A stretch of 13,141 nt of DNA from Eggerthellaceae bacterium (GTDB lineage Bacteria; Actinomycetota; Coriobacteriia; Coriobacteriales; Eggerthellaceae), in NCBI GenBank assembly GCA_900754955.1, contig CAAEEV010000180.1:1-13141 (forward strand), in the 5' to 3' direction. Positions 1 to 6,542 of the stretch are shown here, piece after piece; within the stretch, counting starts at the first letter, position 1, and every line of letters starts with the position of its first letter. The notes under the pieces are model-generated. The model was given only the letters and a program-made list of their open reading frames with translations, searched no databases and was not told where the DNA came from. A program made the translations under genes and the position numbers.

Positions 1-2453
1 CCCCCAAAGCCGCAGCCGCCAAGGAGGCGAAGCAGGTGCGTTTCCGTCTCGTCGTGTCATTCATCTTCACCATCCCGCTGTTCTACCTTTCCATGGGGCA
101 CATGTTCGGCTGGCCGCTGCCGAGCGTGTTCCTCGGCGACGAGAACGTGCTCGTGTTCGCGTTCACGCAGTTCCTGCTGCTGTTGCCCGTCATCTTCGTC
201 AACTTCAAGTTCTTCCGCGTGGGCTTCAAAACACTGTTCCATCTGGGTCCGAACATGGACTCGCTCATCGCGCTCGGCTCGACCGCGTCGACGGTGTACG
301 GCATCGCGGCCATCTATCGCATCGGTGCGGCGCTCGGCGCGGGCGATACGGCGACGGCGCATCTGGCGGCGATGGACCTGTATTTCGAATCGGCTGCGAT
401 GATCCTCACGCTCATCACGCTCGGCAAGTACTTCGAGGCGCGTGCGAAAGGTAAGACCACCGACGCGATCTCCAAGCTGATGGACTTGACGCCCAAAACG
501 GCCACACGCCGCCGTGCCGACGGCACCGAAGAGGAAGTTTCCGCAGATCAGGTGCGTCCTGGTGATGTGCTTGTAGTGAAGGCGGGCGAAGGCGTGCCTG
601 TCGACGGCGTCGTGCTTGAAGGCGCGGGCACCGTCGATGAGTCGGTGATCACAGGCGAAAGCGTACCGGTGGAGAAGGCGCCGGGCGATGCGGTCACGGG
701 CGCGACGATCAACCGCACGGGCTGGTTCGCCATGCGCGCCGAGCGCGTGGGCGCTGACACGACGCTCGCGGGCATCATCCGCCTTGTCGACGAAGCGGCG
801 AGCTCGAAGGCGCCGATCGAGAAGATGGCCGACAAGATCTCGGGCGTGTTTGTGCCCGTGGTGATCGCCATCGCCGTTGTGACGTTCGTCGTATGGATGG
901 CAATCGGCGGCACGGTGGGCGATGCGGTGTCGCACGCCATCAGCGTGCTCGTGATCAGCTGCCCGTGCGCCCTCGGCCTTGCCACGCCCACGGCTATCAT
1001 GGTGGGAACGGGTCGCGGCGCGACGAGCGGCATCCTCGTGAAGTCGGCCGAGGCGCTTGAAACTGCTTGCGCGGTGCAAACGGTGGTGCTCGACAAGACG
1101 GGCACCATCACGAAAGGTGCGCCACAGGTGACGAACGTGATCGTGGCGACGCCGCTGGCAGGCGTCGCAGATGCGGCGGCTTCCGCAACGCCGCTGCTCG
1201 CCATAGCGTATTCGCTCGAGCGCAAGAGCGAGCATCCGCTTGCGCAGGCCGTCGTGGCATACGCGGAAGCACATGACGTGCAGTCGCGTGACGTTGAAGG
1301 GTTCGCGCAGGTACCGGGCGGCGGCATCGTCGGCACGATTGCGGGTGATCAGTGCTTGGCGGGCAACGCTCAGCTCATGGAGTATCATGGCGTGGACGTT
1401 TCGCGCATGGCGCGCCGCGCCGGACAGCTGTCAGATGACGGTAAGACGGTGCTGTATTTCGCGCAAGATGGCGTGCTTATCGGCGTGATAGCCGTGGCTG
1501 ATGTCGTTAAGCCAACGAGTGCTGCTGCTGTGAAAGCACTGCACGAGATGGGCATCAACACCGTGATGCTTACAGGTGATAACGAGCGCACAGCCGCGGC
1601 AATTCAGCGCCAGGTGGGCGTCGGCCGCGTGATAGCGGGCGTGAAGCCCGACGGCAAGGAGCAGGTGGTGCGCGAGCTTGCGAAGAGCGGCCGCGTAGCT
1701 ATGGTCGGCGACGGCATCAACGATGCGCCCGCCCTCGCACGCGCCGACGTGGGCATCGCGATCGGCGCAGGCACCGACATCGCCATCGAGAGCGCCGACA
1801 TCGTGCTCATGCACAGCGACCTAGCCGACGTTCCCGCAGCTATCGGCCTGTCGCGCGCGACGATGCGCAACATCAAGCAGAACCTCTTCTGGGCGCTGTT
1901 CTACAACGCGATCTGCATTCCCGTTGCGGCGGGCGTGCTTGCGGGCATCGGCTTCAACCTCAACCCGATGATCGCCGCGGCGGCCATGTCGTGCAGCTCG
2001 GTGTGCGTGGTGACGAACGCGCTGCGCCTGCGTACCTGGAAGCCCGCGCCTTTGCCCGCGGCCGAGCAAGCAGCGGAAGCGACGGCGAACATCCCTGGCG
2101 AAGAGCCCGTGTCGGTTGCGGTCGTGCAGGATTGCGAAAGCGCAGCAACAAGCGCAGATCCGCTCGCAACGCATGGCGAGAACGGCGAACGTGAAGAAAG
2201 CAAAAAGCCAGAAGAAGGCAAGCAAACCGGAAAGGAGCCAAAAATGGAGAAGAAGCTGCATGTTGAGGGCATGATGTGCCAGCACTGCGTGGCGCGCGTG
2301 AAGAAGGCGCTCGAGGCGGTGGAGGGCGTCGAAGAGGCGCTGGTCGATCTCGACGGCAAGCAGGCAACGGTGAAGCTGTCCGCCGATGTGGCCGACGACG
2401 TGCTGGTCAAGGCCGTCACCGATCAAGACTACGAAGCCGAGATGATCGCTTAG
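1..2453 (+). CDS. copA: Copper-exporting P1B-type ATPase CopA with C-terminal CopZ-like domain (5' end outside window)
   Basis: ATP-driven export of Cu(I) across the cytoplasmic membrane. The reading frame is already open at base 3, and residues before the GTG at 36 match the lead-in to the first membrane helix of CopA. The true start and any N-terminal HMA domain are therefore upstream, and the GTG at 36 is not a real start. Visible landmarks in order: several membrane helices; the actuator motif TGES (651-662); the metal-site motif CPC in a helix (960-968); the phosphorylation motif DKTGT (1092-1106); the SEHPLA motif of the nucleotide domain; GDGINDAP (1707-1730); and two last helices with the YN and MxxSS-type copper ligands. 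A low-complexity linker of about 65 codons, rich in Ala and Glu, leads to an HMA domain with GMMCQHC (CxxC at 2277-2288). CPC plus HMA supports Cu(I) over Zn or Cd. No copper-responsive operator is visible because the promoter is outside. Confidence 0.95.
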   Translation, partial: PKAAAAKEAKQVRFRLVVSFIFTIPLFYLSMGHMFGWPLPSVFLGDENVLVFAFTQFLLLLPVIFVNFKFFRVGFKTLFHLGPNMDSLIALGSTASTVYGIAAIYRIGAALGAGDTATAHLAAMDLYFESAAMILTLITLGKYFEARAKGKTTDAISKLMDLTPKTATRRRADGTEEEVSADQVRPGDVLVVKAGEGVPVDGVVLEGAGTVDESVITGESVPVEKAPGDAVTGATINRTGWFAMRAERVGADTTLAGIIRLVDEAASSKAPIEKMADKISGVFVPVVIAIAVVTFVVWMAIGGTVGDAVSHAISVLVISCPCALGLATPTAIMVGTGRGATSGILVKSAEALETACAVQTVVLDKTGTITKGAPQVTNVIVATPLAGVADAAASATPLLAIAYSLERKSEHPLAQAVVAYAEAHDVQSRDVEGFAQVPGGGIVGTIAGDQCLAGNAQLMEYHGVDVSRMARRAGQLSDDGKTVLYFAQDGVLIGVIAVADVVKPTSAAAVKALHEMGINTVMLTGDNERTAAAIQRQVGVGRVIAGVKPDGKEQVVRELAKSGRVAMVGDGINDAPALARADVGIAIGAGTDIAIESADIVLMHSDLADVPAAIGLSRATMRNIKQNLFWALFYNAICIPVAAGVLAGIGFNLNPMIAAAAMSCSSVCVVTNALRLRTWKPAPLPAAEQAAEATANIPGEEPVSVAVVQDCESAATSADPLATHGENGEREESKKPEEGKQTGKEPKMEKKLHVEGMMCQHCVARVKKALEAVEGVEEALVDLDGKQATVKLSADVADDVLVKAVTDQDYEAEMIA
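2231..2453 (+). other. Internal ribosome binding site and ATG that could make a free CopZ-like copper chaperone
   Basis: Inside the 3' end of copA, AAAGGAG (2231-2237) lies six bases before an in-frame ATG (2244-2246). From there 69 codons remain, encoding a complete HMA domain with CxxC. That is the usual length of a stand-alone CopZ. The arrangement looks like a copZ gene joined to copA by loss of the copA stop, with the copZ start signals retained. Production of a separate protein is inferred, not shown. Confidence 0.5.
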
Positions 2454-2492
2454 CGGCCGCGCAATCAGGCAGCGTGCACGCGCGTCAAACCT

Positions 2493-2498
2493 TATACT
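2493..2498 (+). promoter_or_regulatory. Candidate -10 element TATACT for the universal stress protein gene
   Basis: TATACT sits 40 bases before the ATG at 2538, in the 84-bp gap after copA. No convincing -35 hexamer is found at 16-18 bp spacing, so this is only a candidate. It would give the stress protein gene its own transcript, independent of copA. Confidence 0.35.
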
Positions 2499-2537
2499 GT
2501 AGGTAGCACGCGTTGATCTCGACGAAAGGAGCGAGAC

Positions 2538-2966
2538 ATGTCGATCAAGAGAATGCTTGTGGCAGTTGACGGGTCGGAGGGCTCCGACCGTGCGCTGGAG
2601 ATGGCTGCGGAAATCGCCCAGCCGAACGCGGAAACGCAGGTAGATCTCGTATATGTTGTTCCCGTGCCGCCGCTTGAGGGCGACCAGGAGCTCACGTTCA
2701 AGACGATTCTCGACGCCATGGTGAAAAACGGCGAAGAGCTTCTGGAGGAAGCCAAGGAGAAGGTGCCCGTCATCGCCGACCGCATCGAGACTAAGGTGAT
2801 CGTGGGAAACAGCCCCGCCGCGGAGATTCTCGACCTGATCGACGAGCGCACCTACGACCTGGTGGTCATCGGATGCCGCGGTCTGAGCGGCATCAAGGCG
2901 TACCTTGGCAGCGTGAGCCACAAGGTGCTCAACGGCTCGAAGGTGTCGGTGTTGATCGCGAAGTAG
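2538..2966 (+). CDS. Universal stress protein (UspA family)
   Basis: Cytoplasmic single-domain Usp protein of 142 residues, the usual length. These proteins bind ATP or act as stress-linked regulators; the specific role here cannot be read from sequence. The N-terminus MLVAVDGSEGSDRALEMA carries the conserved Asp11 after the first beta strand. The C-terminal end has the nucleotide loop G112-x2-G115 and G124-S125, then VSHKVL. The family pattern is G-2x-G-9x-G-S/T; here the second gap is 8 residues, one short, so ATP binding may be altered. The start is set by AAAGGAG (2525-2531), six bases from the ATG. It is followed by its own strong terminator, and a candidate -10 precedes it, so it is probably monocistronic. 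Confidence 0.9.
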   Translation: MSIKRMLVAVDGSEGSDRALEMAAEIAQPNAETQVDLVYVVPVPPLEGDQELTFKTILDAMVKNGEELLEEAKEKVPVIADRIETKVIVGNSPAAEILDLIDERTYDLVVIGCRGLSGIKAYLGSVSHKVLNGSKVSVLIAK

Positions 2967-3002
2967 GCGGTTGCGCGCATTCGACTGAATGAGCGAGTGA
3001 CT

Positions 3003-3046
3003 AAGCGGCCCGATGCGTTGCGGCGCATCGGGCCGCTTTGCGTTTT
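3003..3046 (+). terminator. Rho-independent terminator after the universal stress protein gene
   Basis: A perfect 15-bp stem (3003-3017 pairs with 3024-3038) with a 6-base loop (TTGCGG) is followed by TTTGCGTTTT. It starts 36 bases past the stop codon at 2966. The stem is GC-rich and the T tract is interrupted by GCG. Confidence 0.85.
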
Positions 3047-3296
3047 GGCTGGTACGAAGGTGCGATGTACGGCTGAGATGGTGAACAGCTGGGATTTGAG
3101 CGCTAAGCGCGGCGCGAGCGGCGAACGGGCGAGAGCGCAGCCTCGGGAGCGTGCAGTCTTAGAAGCCAGCGGCGGGCTCAGCAGGCAAAGCGTCTGGTTC
3201 CGAGGGTGAACGGGCGAGCGACCTACCACTTTACGTTCGCTTTACAAAGCTTGTGTATGCTGGGCGCGTACGGTTGCCTAGTGAGAGGAAACACCC
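3047..3296 (+). promoter_or_regulatory. Upstream region of the zinc-ribbon gene with a candidate -10
   Basis: This 250-bp gap holds no convincing gene. An 11-bp direct repeat GAACGGGCGAG occurs at 3123-3133 and 3208-3218. The composition becomes less GC-rich from about 3220, and TATGCT (3256-3261) is a possible -10, 36 bases before the ATG at 3297. TTTACA-like hexamers occur at 3230 and 3241 but neither has standard spacing, so the promoter is not resolved. Confidence 0.3.
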
Positions 3297-3626
3297 ATGA
3301 AATGCCCCCTCTGCAACGAAAACCTGGTGATGAGCGAGCGCCAGGGCATCGAAATCGACTATTGCCCGAAGTGCCGCGGCGTGTGGCTCGACCGAGGCGA
3401 GCTCGACAAGATCATCGAGCGCTCAGTCTCGCAGTCGCCCGCATCTGCGCCGAGCCGCGAGGCTGATCGTGGCTACGATCGCGATTACGACCGAGAGCGC
3501 AAGCGCGACTATGACCGCCACGACGACTACGATCGTCGCCGCTACGACGAGTACAAGGAGTACAAGCACAAAAAGAAGAAGCGTCCGACCAGCTTCCTCG
3601 AAGATCTCTTCGAGTTCGGCGACTAG
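3297..3626 (+). CDS. Small TFIIB-type zinc-ribbon protein with a charged, tyrosine-rich tail
   Basis: A protein of 109 residues. Residues 1-41 form a zf-TFIIB zinc ribbon: Cys3-x2-Cys6 and Cys23-x2-Cys26, followed by RGVWLDRGELDKI, which is diagnostic for the family. Residues about 55-95 are a low-complexity tail of Arg, Asp, Tyr and Lys with repeats like DYDR. The last residues, SFLEDLFEFGD, form a short acidic and aromatic motif also seen at the end of related proteins. The role of the family is not established; it is probably cytoplasmic and zinc-binding. The start is supported by GAGAGGAA seven to fourteen bases before the ATG. It has no co-directional partner close by, so it is probably transcribed alone and ended by the palindrome at 3901. 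Confidence 0.85.
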   Translation: MKCPLCNENLVMSERQGIEIDYCPKCRGVWLDRGELDKIIERSVSQSPASAPSREADRGYDRDYDRERKRDYDRHDDYDRRRYDEYKEYKHKKKKRPTSFLEDLFEFGD

Positions 3627-3900
3627 AAGCGCGCAGCAGCGCGCGAACATGCGGCGAGCGCAAACGGCTGGCAATGAACACCGCGCAGCCGCAAAGAACC
3701 GCGAACAGCAAGCAGCAGCGAGCGATAGCGGACGGCCGCGAGCTGTGGTAGGCAGCAACAAGCGACAATAGACGGCGACATGCAGCGCCGCGCGACAGTG
3801 CACAGCAGCAAAAAGCCGCGCACGCGACGCGCGCCGCCGCAACGCCGCAACGCCGCACCGCCGCGCAGCCGCGAACAGCAGACGCGTCAGCGCATTCCGC
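3627..3900 (+). repeat. T-depleted, repetitive intergenic tract
   Basis: About 274 bp directly after the zinc-ribbon stop contain only about 13 T by hand count, with A, C and G abundant. The segment is built from small repeats. CCGCGCAGCCGC occurs at 3681-3692 and 3861-3872. CCGCGAACAGCA occurs at 3699-3710 and 3869-3880. An 8-bp unit AACGCCGC is repeated at 3841-3856, with a variant at 3857-3864. No frame gives a convincing protein with a ribosome binding site. It probably forms a long, U-poor 3' untranslated region up to the palindrome at 3901. Confidence 0.55.
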
Positions 3901-3940
3901 AGGAGGGGTGTTTCACGTGAAACACCCCTCCTTTCTTTTC
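3901..3940 (+). terminator. Terminator-like 32-bp perfect palindrome followed by T-rich bases
   Basis: Bases 3901-3932 read the same on both strands. Each arm starts AGGAGGGGTG, and the centre is a parS site. In RNA this would fold into a stem of about 14 bp, followed by TTTCTTTTCC. It lies 274 bases after the zinc-ribbon gene and before the binding-protein leader, so it could end the upstream transcript. Confidence 0.5.
3909..3924. other. parS: parS site 1 (ParB/Spo0J binding site)
   Basis: TGTTTCACGTGAAACA is a perfect match to the conserved bacterial chromosomal parS palindrome, including the GTTTCACGTGAAAC core used in Streptomyces and Mycobacterium. ParB binds it, loads as a clamp and spreads, organising the origin region for segregation. 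It forms the centre of the longer palindrome 3901-3932. Confidence 0.9.
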
Positions 3941-4058
3941 CCCAAAAAGCGCGAATGATCTTTAATCAAAGATATATGTAAGTTAGTATATATAAATATT
4001 GGAATAATTCGATACGCGAATAAACCAAGGGGAATGTGGTTTTCGCGCAAGGAAGGGG
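3941..4058 (+). promoter_or_regulatory. AT-rich leader of the metal-chelate ABC importer
   Basis: In sharp contrast to its surroundings, 3950-4025 is very AT-rich. It contains an inverted repeat ATCTTT-AATC-AAAGAT (3958-3973), a TATAT/ATATA dyad (about 3973-3996) and TTGGAA (3999-4004). These are plausible promoter and operator elements for a metal-responsive repressor of the Fur or DtxR kind. No sequence matches a Fur or DtxR consensus well enough to name, and no standard -35/-10 pair with 17-bp spacing is clear. No riboswitch fold was recognised. Confidence 0.45.
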
Positions 4059-5204
4059 ATGTTTTCCGTGGAACTCTCGCGTCGTACGTTCGTGAAAAGC
4101 GGCTTGGTCGGTGCCGGAGCGGTGGCGGCCGCAGGATTGGGGCTTGCCGGCTGCTCGAGCCAGCCTGCGGACAGCTCAGTATCGTCGAGCAGCAGCTCGT
4201 CGGCTGCGCAAAACGCAAAGACCGACTGGACGTTCACCGATCAGGCCGACAACGAGGTCACCGTGGCGGTTCCCGTCGACCGTATGGTGGTGATGCAGCA
4301 CCATTCGCTCGACATGCTCGCGCAGCTCGGCATGCAGAGCAAGGTGGTCGGCACCGAGAAGAACTGGATTTCCGACCTCGGCACGTACATGCGCGATGTG
4401 TTTCCGGGGATCGACGATCTGCCCATGCCCGGCGACCTGACCGACTGGAACGTCGAGTCGATCGCCTCGCTCAAGCCCGACGTGGTGATCGCCGCCTCGC
4501 AGGCGAATCCCGACGCCATGCAGCAAGTGCGCGACCTGGGCATTCCCGTGGTCGTTGTGTCGCTGCGCGGCGAAGGCAAGCAGGAGGAGGCTCAGAATCC
4601 GCGCCTGGCCGACGCCGATGCGGCGTACACAGAAGGCTGTCAATGGGCCATCGAGACGCTCGGCCATCTGACGGGCGCCGATGACAAAGCGGCTGAAATC
4701 TGGGAGATGTGCCTCGACAGCCGCGCCGTGGTCGACGACGCCATCGGCGACGTGCCCGACGATCAGCGCATTCGCGTGTTCGTTGCCAACGAGGGCGACC
4801 AAACGTACGGCAACGACAAGTACGTGGGGTGCCAGTTGCTGCGCGCAGGTGCGGTGAACGTGGCGGCGCAGGACATCCAGGGCTACAAGTCGTACACGTT
4901 CGAGATGCTTGCGAACTGGGATCCCGAGGTGATCATTGTTCAGGACCGCTACATGGAGGTGTACGACCAGATCACCACCGACGAAAAGTACGCGAACCTC
5001 AGCGCTGTCAAGAGCGGCAACGTGCTGCTGGCGCCGTACTGGACGAAGCCATGGGGCAACCCCGACACCGATTCAATCGCGCTCGGGGAGCTGTGGCTTG
5101 CGCACAGGTTCTACCCCGAGAAGGTTCCCGCCGAAACTGTGCAGGACTACGCCACGCGTTTCTACCAGGACTTCTACGGCGTAGAGTTCGCGGGCACGAT
5201 TTAG
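4059..5204 (+). CDS. Tat-exported lipoprotein, substrate-binding component of a metal-chelate ABC importer
   Basis: A protein of 381 residues of the periplasmic-binding-protein class that captures iron-siderophore, heme or cobalamin-type ligands and passes them to a FecCD permease. The N-terminus has a twin-arginine motif, SRRTFVKSG (Arg8-Arg9), a hydrophobic stretch and a lipobox LAGC with Cys32. A serine-rich linker (about 39-48) follows, then two lobes, with TFTDQADNEVTV beginning the mature fold and SIASLKPDVVI typical of the first lobe. The late motif TKPWGNPDTDSIALGELWLA is typical of a subgroup. The substrate cannot be decided from sequence. The ATG at 4059 follows AAGGAAGGGG directly; a GTG at 4068 is an alternative start that still keeps the Tat motif. 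It is the first gene of the importer set with permease (5396) and ATPase (6537). Tat export suggests folding before translocation. Confidence 0.88.
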   Translation: MFSVELSRRTFVKSGLVGAGAVAAAGLGLAGCSSQPADSSVSSSSSSSAAQNAKTDWTFTDQADNEVTVAVPVDRMVVMQHHSLDMLAQLGMQSKVVGTEKNWISDLGTYMRDVFPGIDDLPMPGDLTDWNVESIASLKPDVVIAASQANPDAMQQVRDLGIPVVVVSLRGEGKQEEAQNPRLADADAAYTEGCQWAIETLGHLTGADDKAAEIWEMCLDSRAVVDDAIGDVPDDQRIRVFVANEGDQTYGNDKYVGCQLLRAGAVNVAAQDIQGYKSYTFEMLANWDPEVIIVQDRYMEVYDQITTDEKYANLSAVKSGNVLLAPYWTKPWGNPDTDSIALGELWLAHRFYPEKVPAETVQDYATRFYQDFYGVEFAGTI

Positions 5205-5228
5205 CGCCAGCGGGTAAAAAAGAGGGGA

Positions 5229-5274
5229 GCGAATGCGAAGGGCGCAGACATTCGCGTCTGCCCCTCGCATTCGC
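5229..5274 (+). terminator. Strong intercistronic hairpin between binding protein and permease genes
   Basis: GCGAATGCGA (5229-5238) pairs perfectly with 5265-5274. Inside it GGG pairs with CCC, and GCAGAC (5244-5249) pairs with GTCTGC (5256-5261) around the loop ATTCGC, with two single-base bulges. No T tract follows, only a run of CGTTCG-like hexamers. It is therefore more likely a partial terminator or 3'-end stabiliser that raises binding-protein output over the permease than a full stop signal. Confidence 0.6.
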
Positions 5275-5361
5275 GTTCGCGTTCACGTTCCCGCAGCGAA
5301 GCTGGGTCGAAGCGATTGCCTCACATGCCGAACGCTTCCCCGTCCTTTCGCCCCGATTCCA

Positions 5362-5367
5362 TATAGT
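5362..5367 (+). promoter_or_regulatory. Candidate -10 element TATAGT before the permease gene
   Basis: TATAGT lies 29 bases before the permease ATG at 5396, in a 191-bp gap. No good -35 is found at standard spacing. If active, it would allow permease and ATPase to be transcribed without the binding protein. Confidence 0.25.
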
Positions 5368-5395
5368 GAAGTACAACAGATAAGCGAATCGAATC

Positions 5396-6415
5396 ATGTC
5401 CAGCAGTATCAGCAAAAGACGATCGGCCTGTCTTGCGGCGGTGCTCATCGCGCTGCCCGTGGTGTTCCTCGTGGGATCCCTCGCGCTTGGCGCGTACGCG
5501 ATCTCACCGTTTGAGGTGTTCGAGATCATCGTGTCGCGATTCACGGGGAATACGGAGGGCGTCGATCAGATGGCGGCGGGCATCGTGTGGCAGACGCGCT
5601 TGCCCCGCGCGTTGGCTGCGGCGCTCGTGGGCGCGGGTCTTGCCGCCACAGGCGCGCTCTTCCAGGGGCTGTTCCGCAATCCGCTGGCCGCGCCTGACAC
5701 CCTCGGCGTGTCGAACGGCGCCGGCTTCGGAGCGGGCCTCGCCATCATCCTCGGCGCATCGGCTGTCGGCACGCAGCTCGGCGCCATCGCGTTCGGCCTT
5801 GCGGCGGTGGGGCTTGCGTTCGCAGTGGTGTCGCGCGGTCGTGCGAACACGGTGACGCTCATTCTCTCGGGCATGCTTATCGGCTCGCTGTTCTCGTCGC
5901 TCGTCGCGCTGCTGAAGTTCGTGGCCGATCCCACCGAAAAGCTGCCGCAGATCGTCTACTGGCTCATGGGGTCGTTGTCTAACATCACGTACGAGAGCAT
6001 TCTCATGATTCTGCCGCTCTACATTGTGGCGATGGCGGTGCTGTTCCTGTATCGCTGGCGCGTGAACGTGCTTTCGCTTGGGGACAAGGAGGCGAAATCG
6101 TTCGGTCTCAACGTGGCGCGTGACCGCGGCATCCTGATCGTCGCATGCTCGGTTGTCACCGCGCTCGTCGTCAGCATCTCGGGCATTATCGGCTGGGTTG
6201 GCATCGTCGTGCCACATCTTGCGCGCATGCTCGTCGGCCCCGACTTCCGGCGCCTGCTGCCGGCTTCCATCTCGCTCGGCATCTGCTACCTGATCGCCAT
6301 CGACGATCTCTGTCGCACGGTGACGGCGTTCGAGATACCCATTGGCGTGATCACGGGCATCATTGGCGTGCCCATGTTCCTCTACTTCATTTACCGGCGG
6401 AAGGTGAGCTGGTGA
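5396..6415 (+). CDS. FecCD-family permease of the metal-chelate ABC importer
   Basis: Integral membrane protein of 339 residues, normal for the family, with about ten predicted hydrophobic helices. It forms the transmembrane channel as a dimer. Family landmarks: RLPR (68-71); RNPLAAPDTLGVSNGAG (94-110); GWVGIVVPHLAR (266-277), the cytoplasmic coupling segment that contacts the ATPase; and EIPIGVITGIIGVPMFLY near the C-terminus (about 313-330). The ATG at 5396 is chosen because the first helix starts about ten residues later and no other start fits. Its ribosome binding site is weak, which may reflect lower expression than the binding protein. Its TGA overlaps an ATG at 6415 that begins a short ORF; the ATPase start lies 122 bases further on. 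Confidence 0.92.
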   Translation: MSSSISKRRSACLAAVLIALPVVFLVGSLALGAYAISPFEVFEIIVSRFTGNTEGVDQMAAGIVWQTRLPRALAAALVGAGLAATGALFQGLFRNPLAAPDTLGVSNGAGFGAGLAIILGASAVGTQLGAIAFGLAAVGLAFAVVSRGRANTVTLILSGMLIGSLFSSLVALLKFVADPTEKLPQIVYWLMGSLSNITYESILMILPLYIVAMAVLFLYRWRVNVLSLGDKEAKSFGLNVARDRGILIVACSVVTALVVSISGIIGWVGIVVPHLARMLVGPDFRRLLPASISLGICYLIAIDDLCRTVTAFEIPIGVITGIIGVPMFLYFIYRRKVSW

Positions 6416-6542
6416 TGAAGTTGATGCTCGTTCCGCGGAGGACTCGTGCTTGTTTTGCGTCAGGTCCGCGCAAGGCGTGCGCTTGCTGTGCGCTTGATGC
6501 GAGCGGATGCGCTGCGAGGCGGAAGGTGGGCTGGTAATGAAA
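6396..6542 (+). repeat. Pair of 25-bp direct repeats bounding a 122-bp insertion-like segment
   Basis: Bases 6396-6420 and 6518-6542 match at 22 of 25 positions, offset by 122 bases. Each copy holds GGCGGAAGGTG, a Trp codon plus stop codon, and an overlapping ATG. This looks like a duplication of the permease-ATPase junction with new sequence between the copies. The offset is not a multiple of three. Confidence 0.75.
6415..6537 (+). CDS. Possible 40-residue Cys-rich peptide bridging permease and ATPase genes
   Basis: The ATG at 6415 overlaps the permease TGA, and the TAA at 6535-6537 overlaps the ATPase ATG. The peptide has five cysteines (13, 22, 24, 25, 32) and many Arg and Ala residues. 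It ends in RRKVGW, echoing the permease end RRKVSW. It is not recognised as a known family. It may be a by-product of the duplication whose main effect is to keep ribosomes moving from permease to ATPase by stop-start coupling. No independent evidence of a functional product exists. Confidence 0.3.
   Translation: MKLMLVPRRTRACFASGPRKACACCALDASGCAARRKVGW

Noticed and set aside
36..38. GTG at 36 as the start of copA
   Set aside because: The frame stays open to base 3 with CopA-like lead-in residues, and the start would fall within the approach to the first helix. The gene simply begins outside the window.
57..1388. Long minus-strand open frame opposite copA
   Set aside because: Arg, His and Asp-rich composition with no family motif, and it lies opposite a certain CopA. 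It is a shadow caused by GC-rich codon use.
3941..4030. AT-rich region next to parS as a replication origin
   Set aside because: No DnaA boxes of the TTATCCACA type were found, and it directly precedes an importer gene, so a promoter/operator is the simpler reading.
3941..4058. Cobalamin or other riboswitch in the importer leader
   Set aside because: The leader is short and AT-rich, and none of the conserved B12-box bases is visible.
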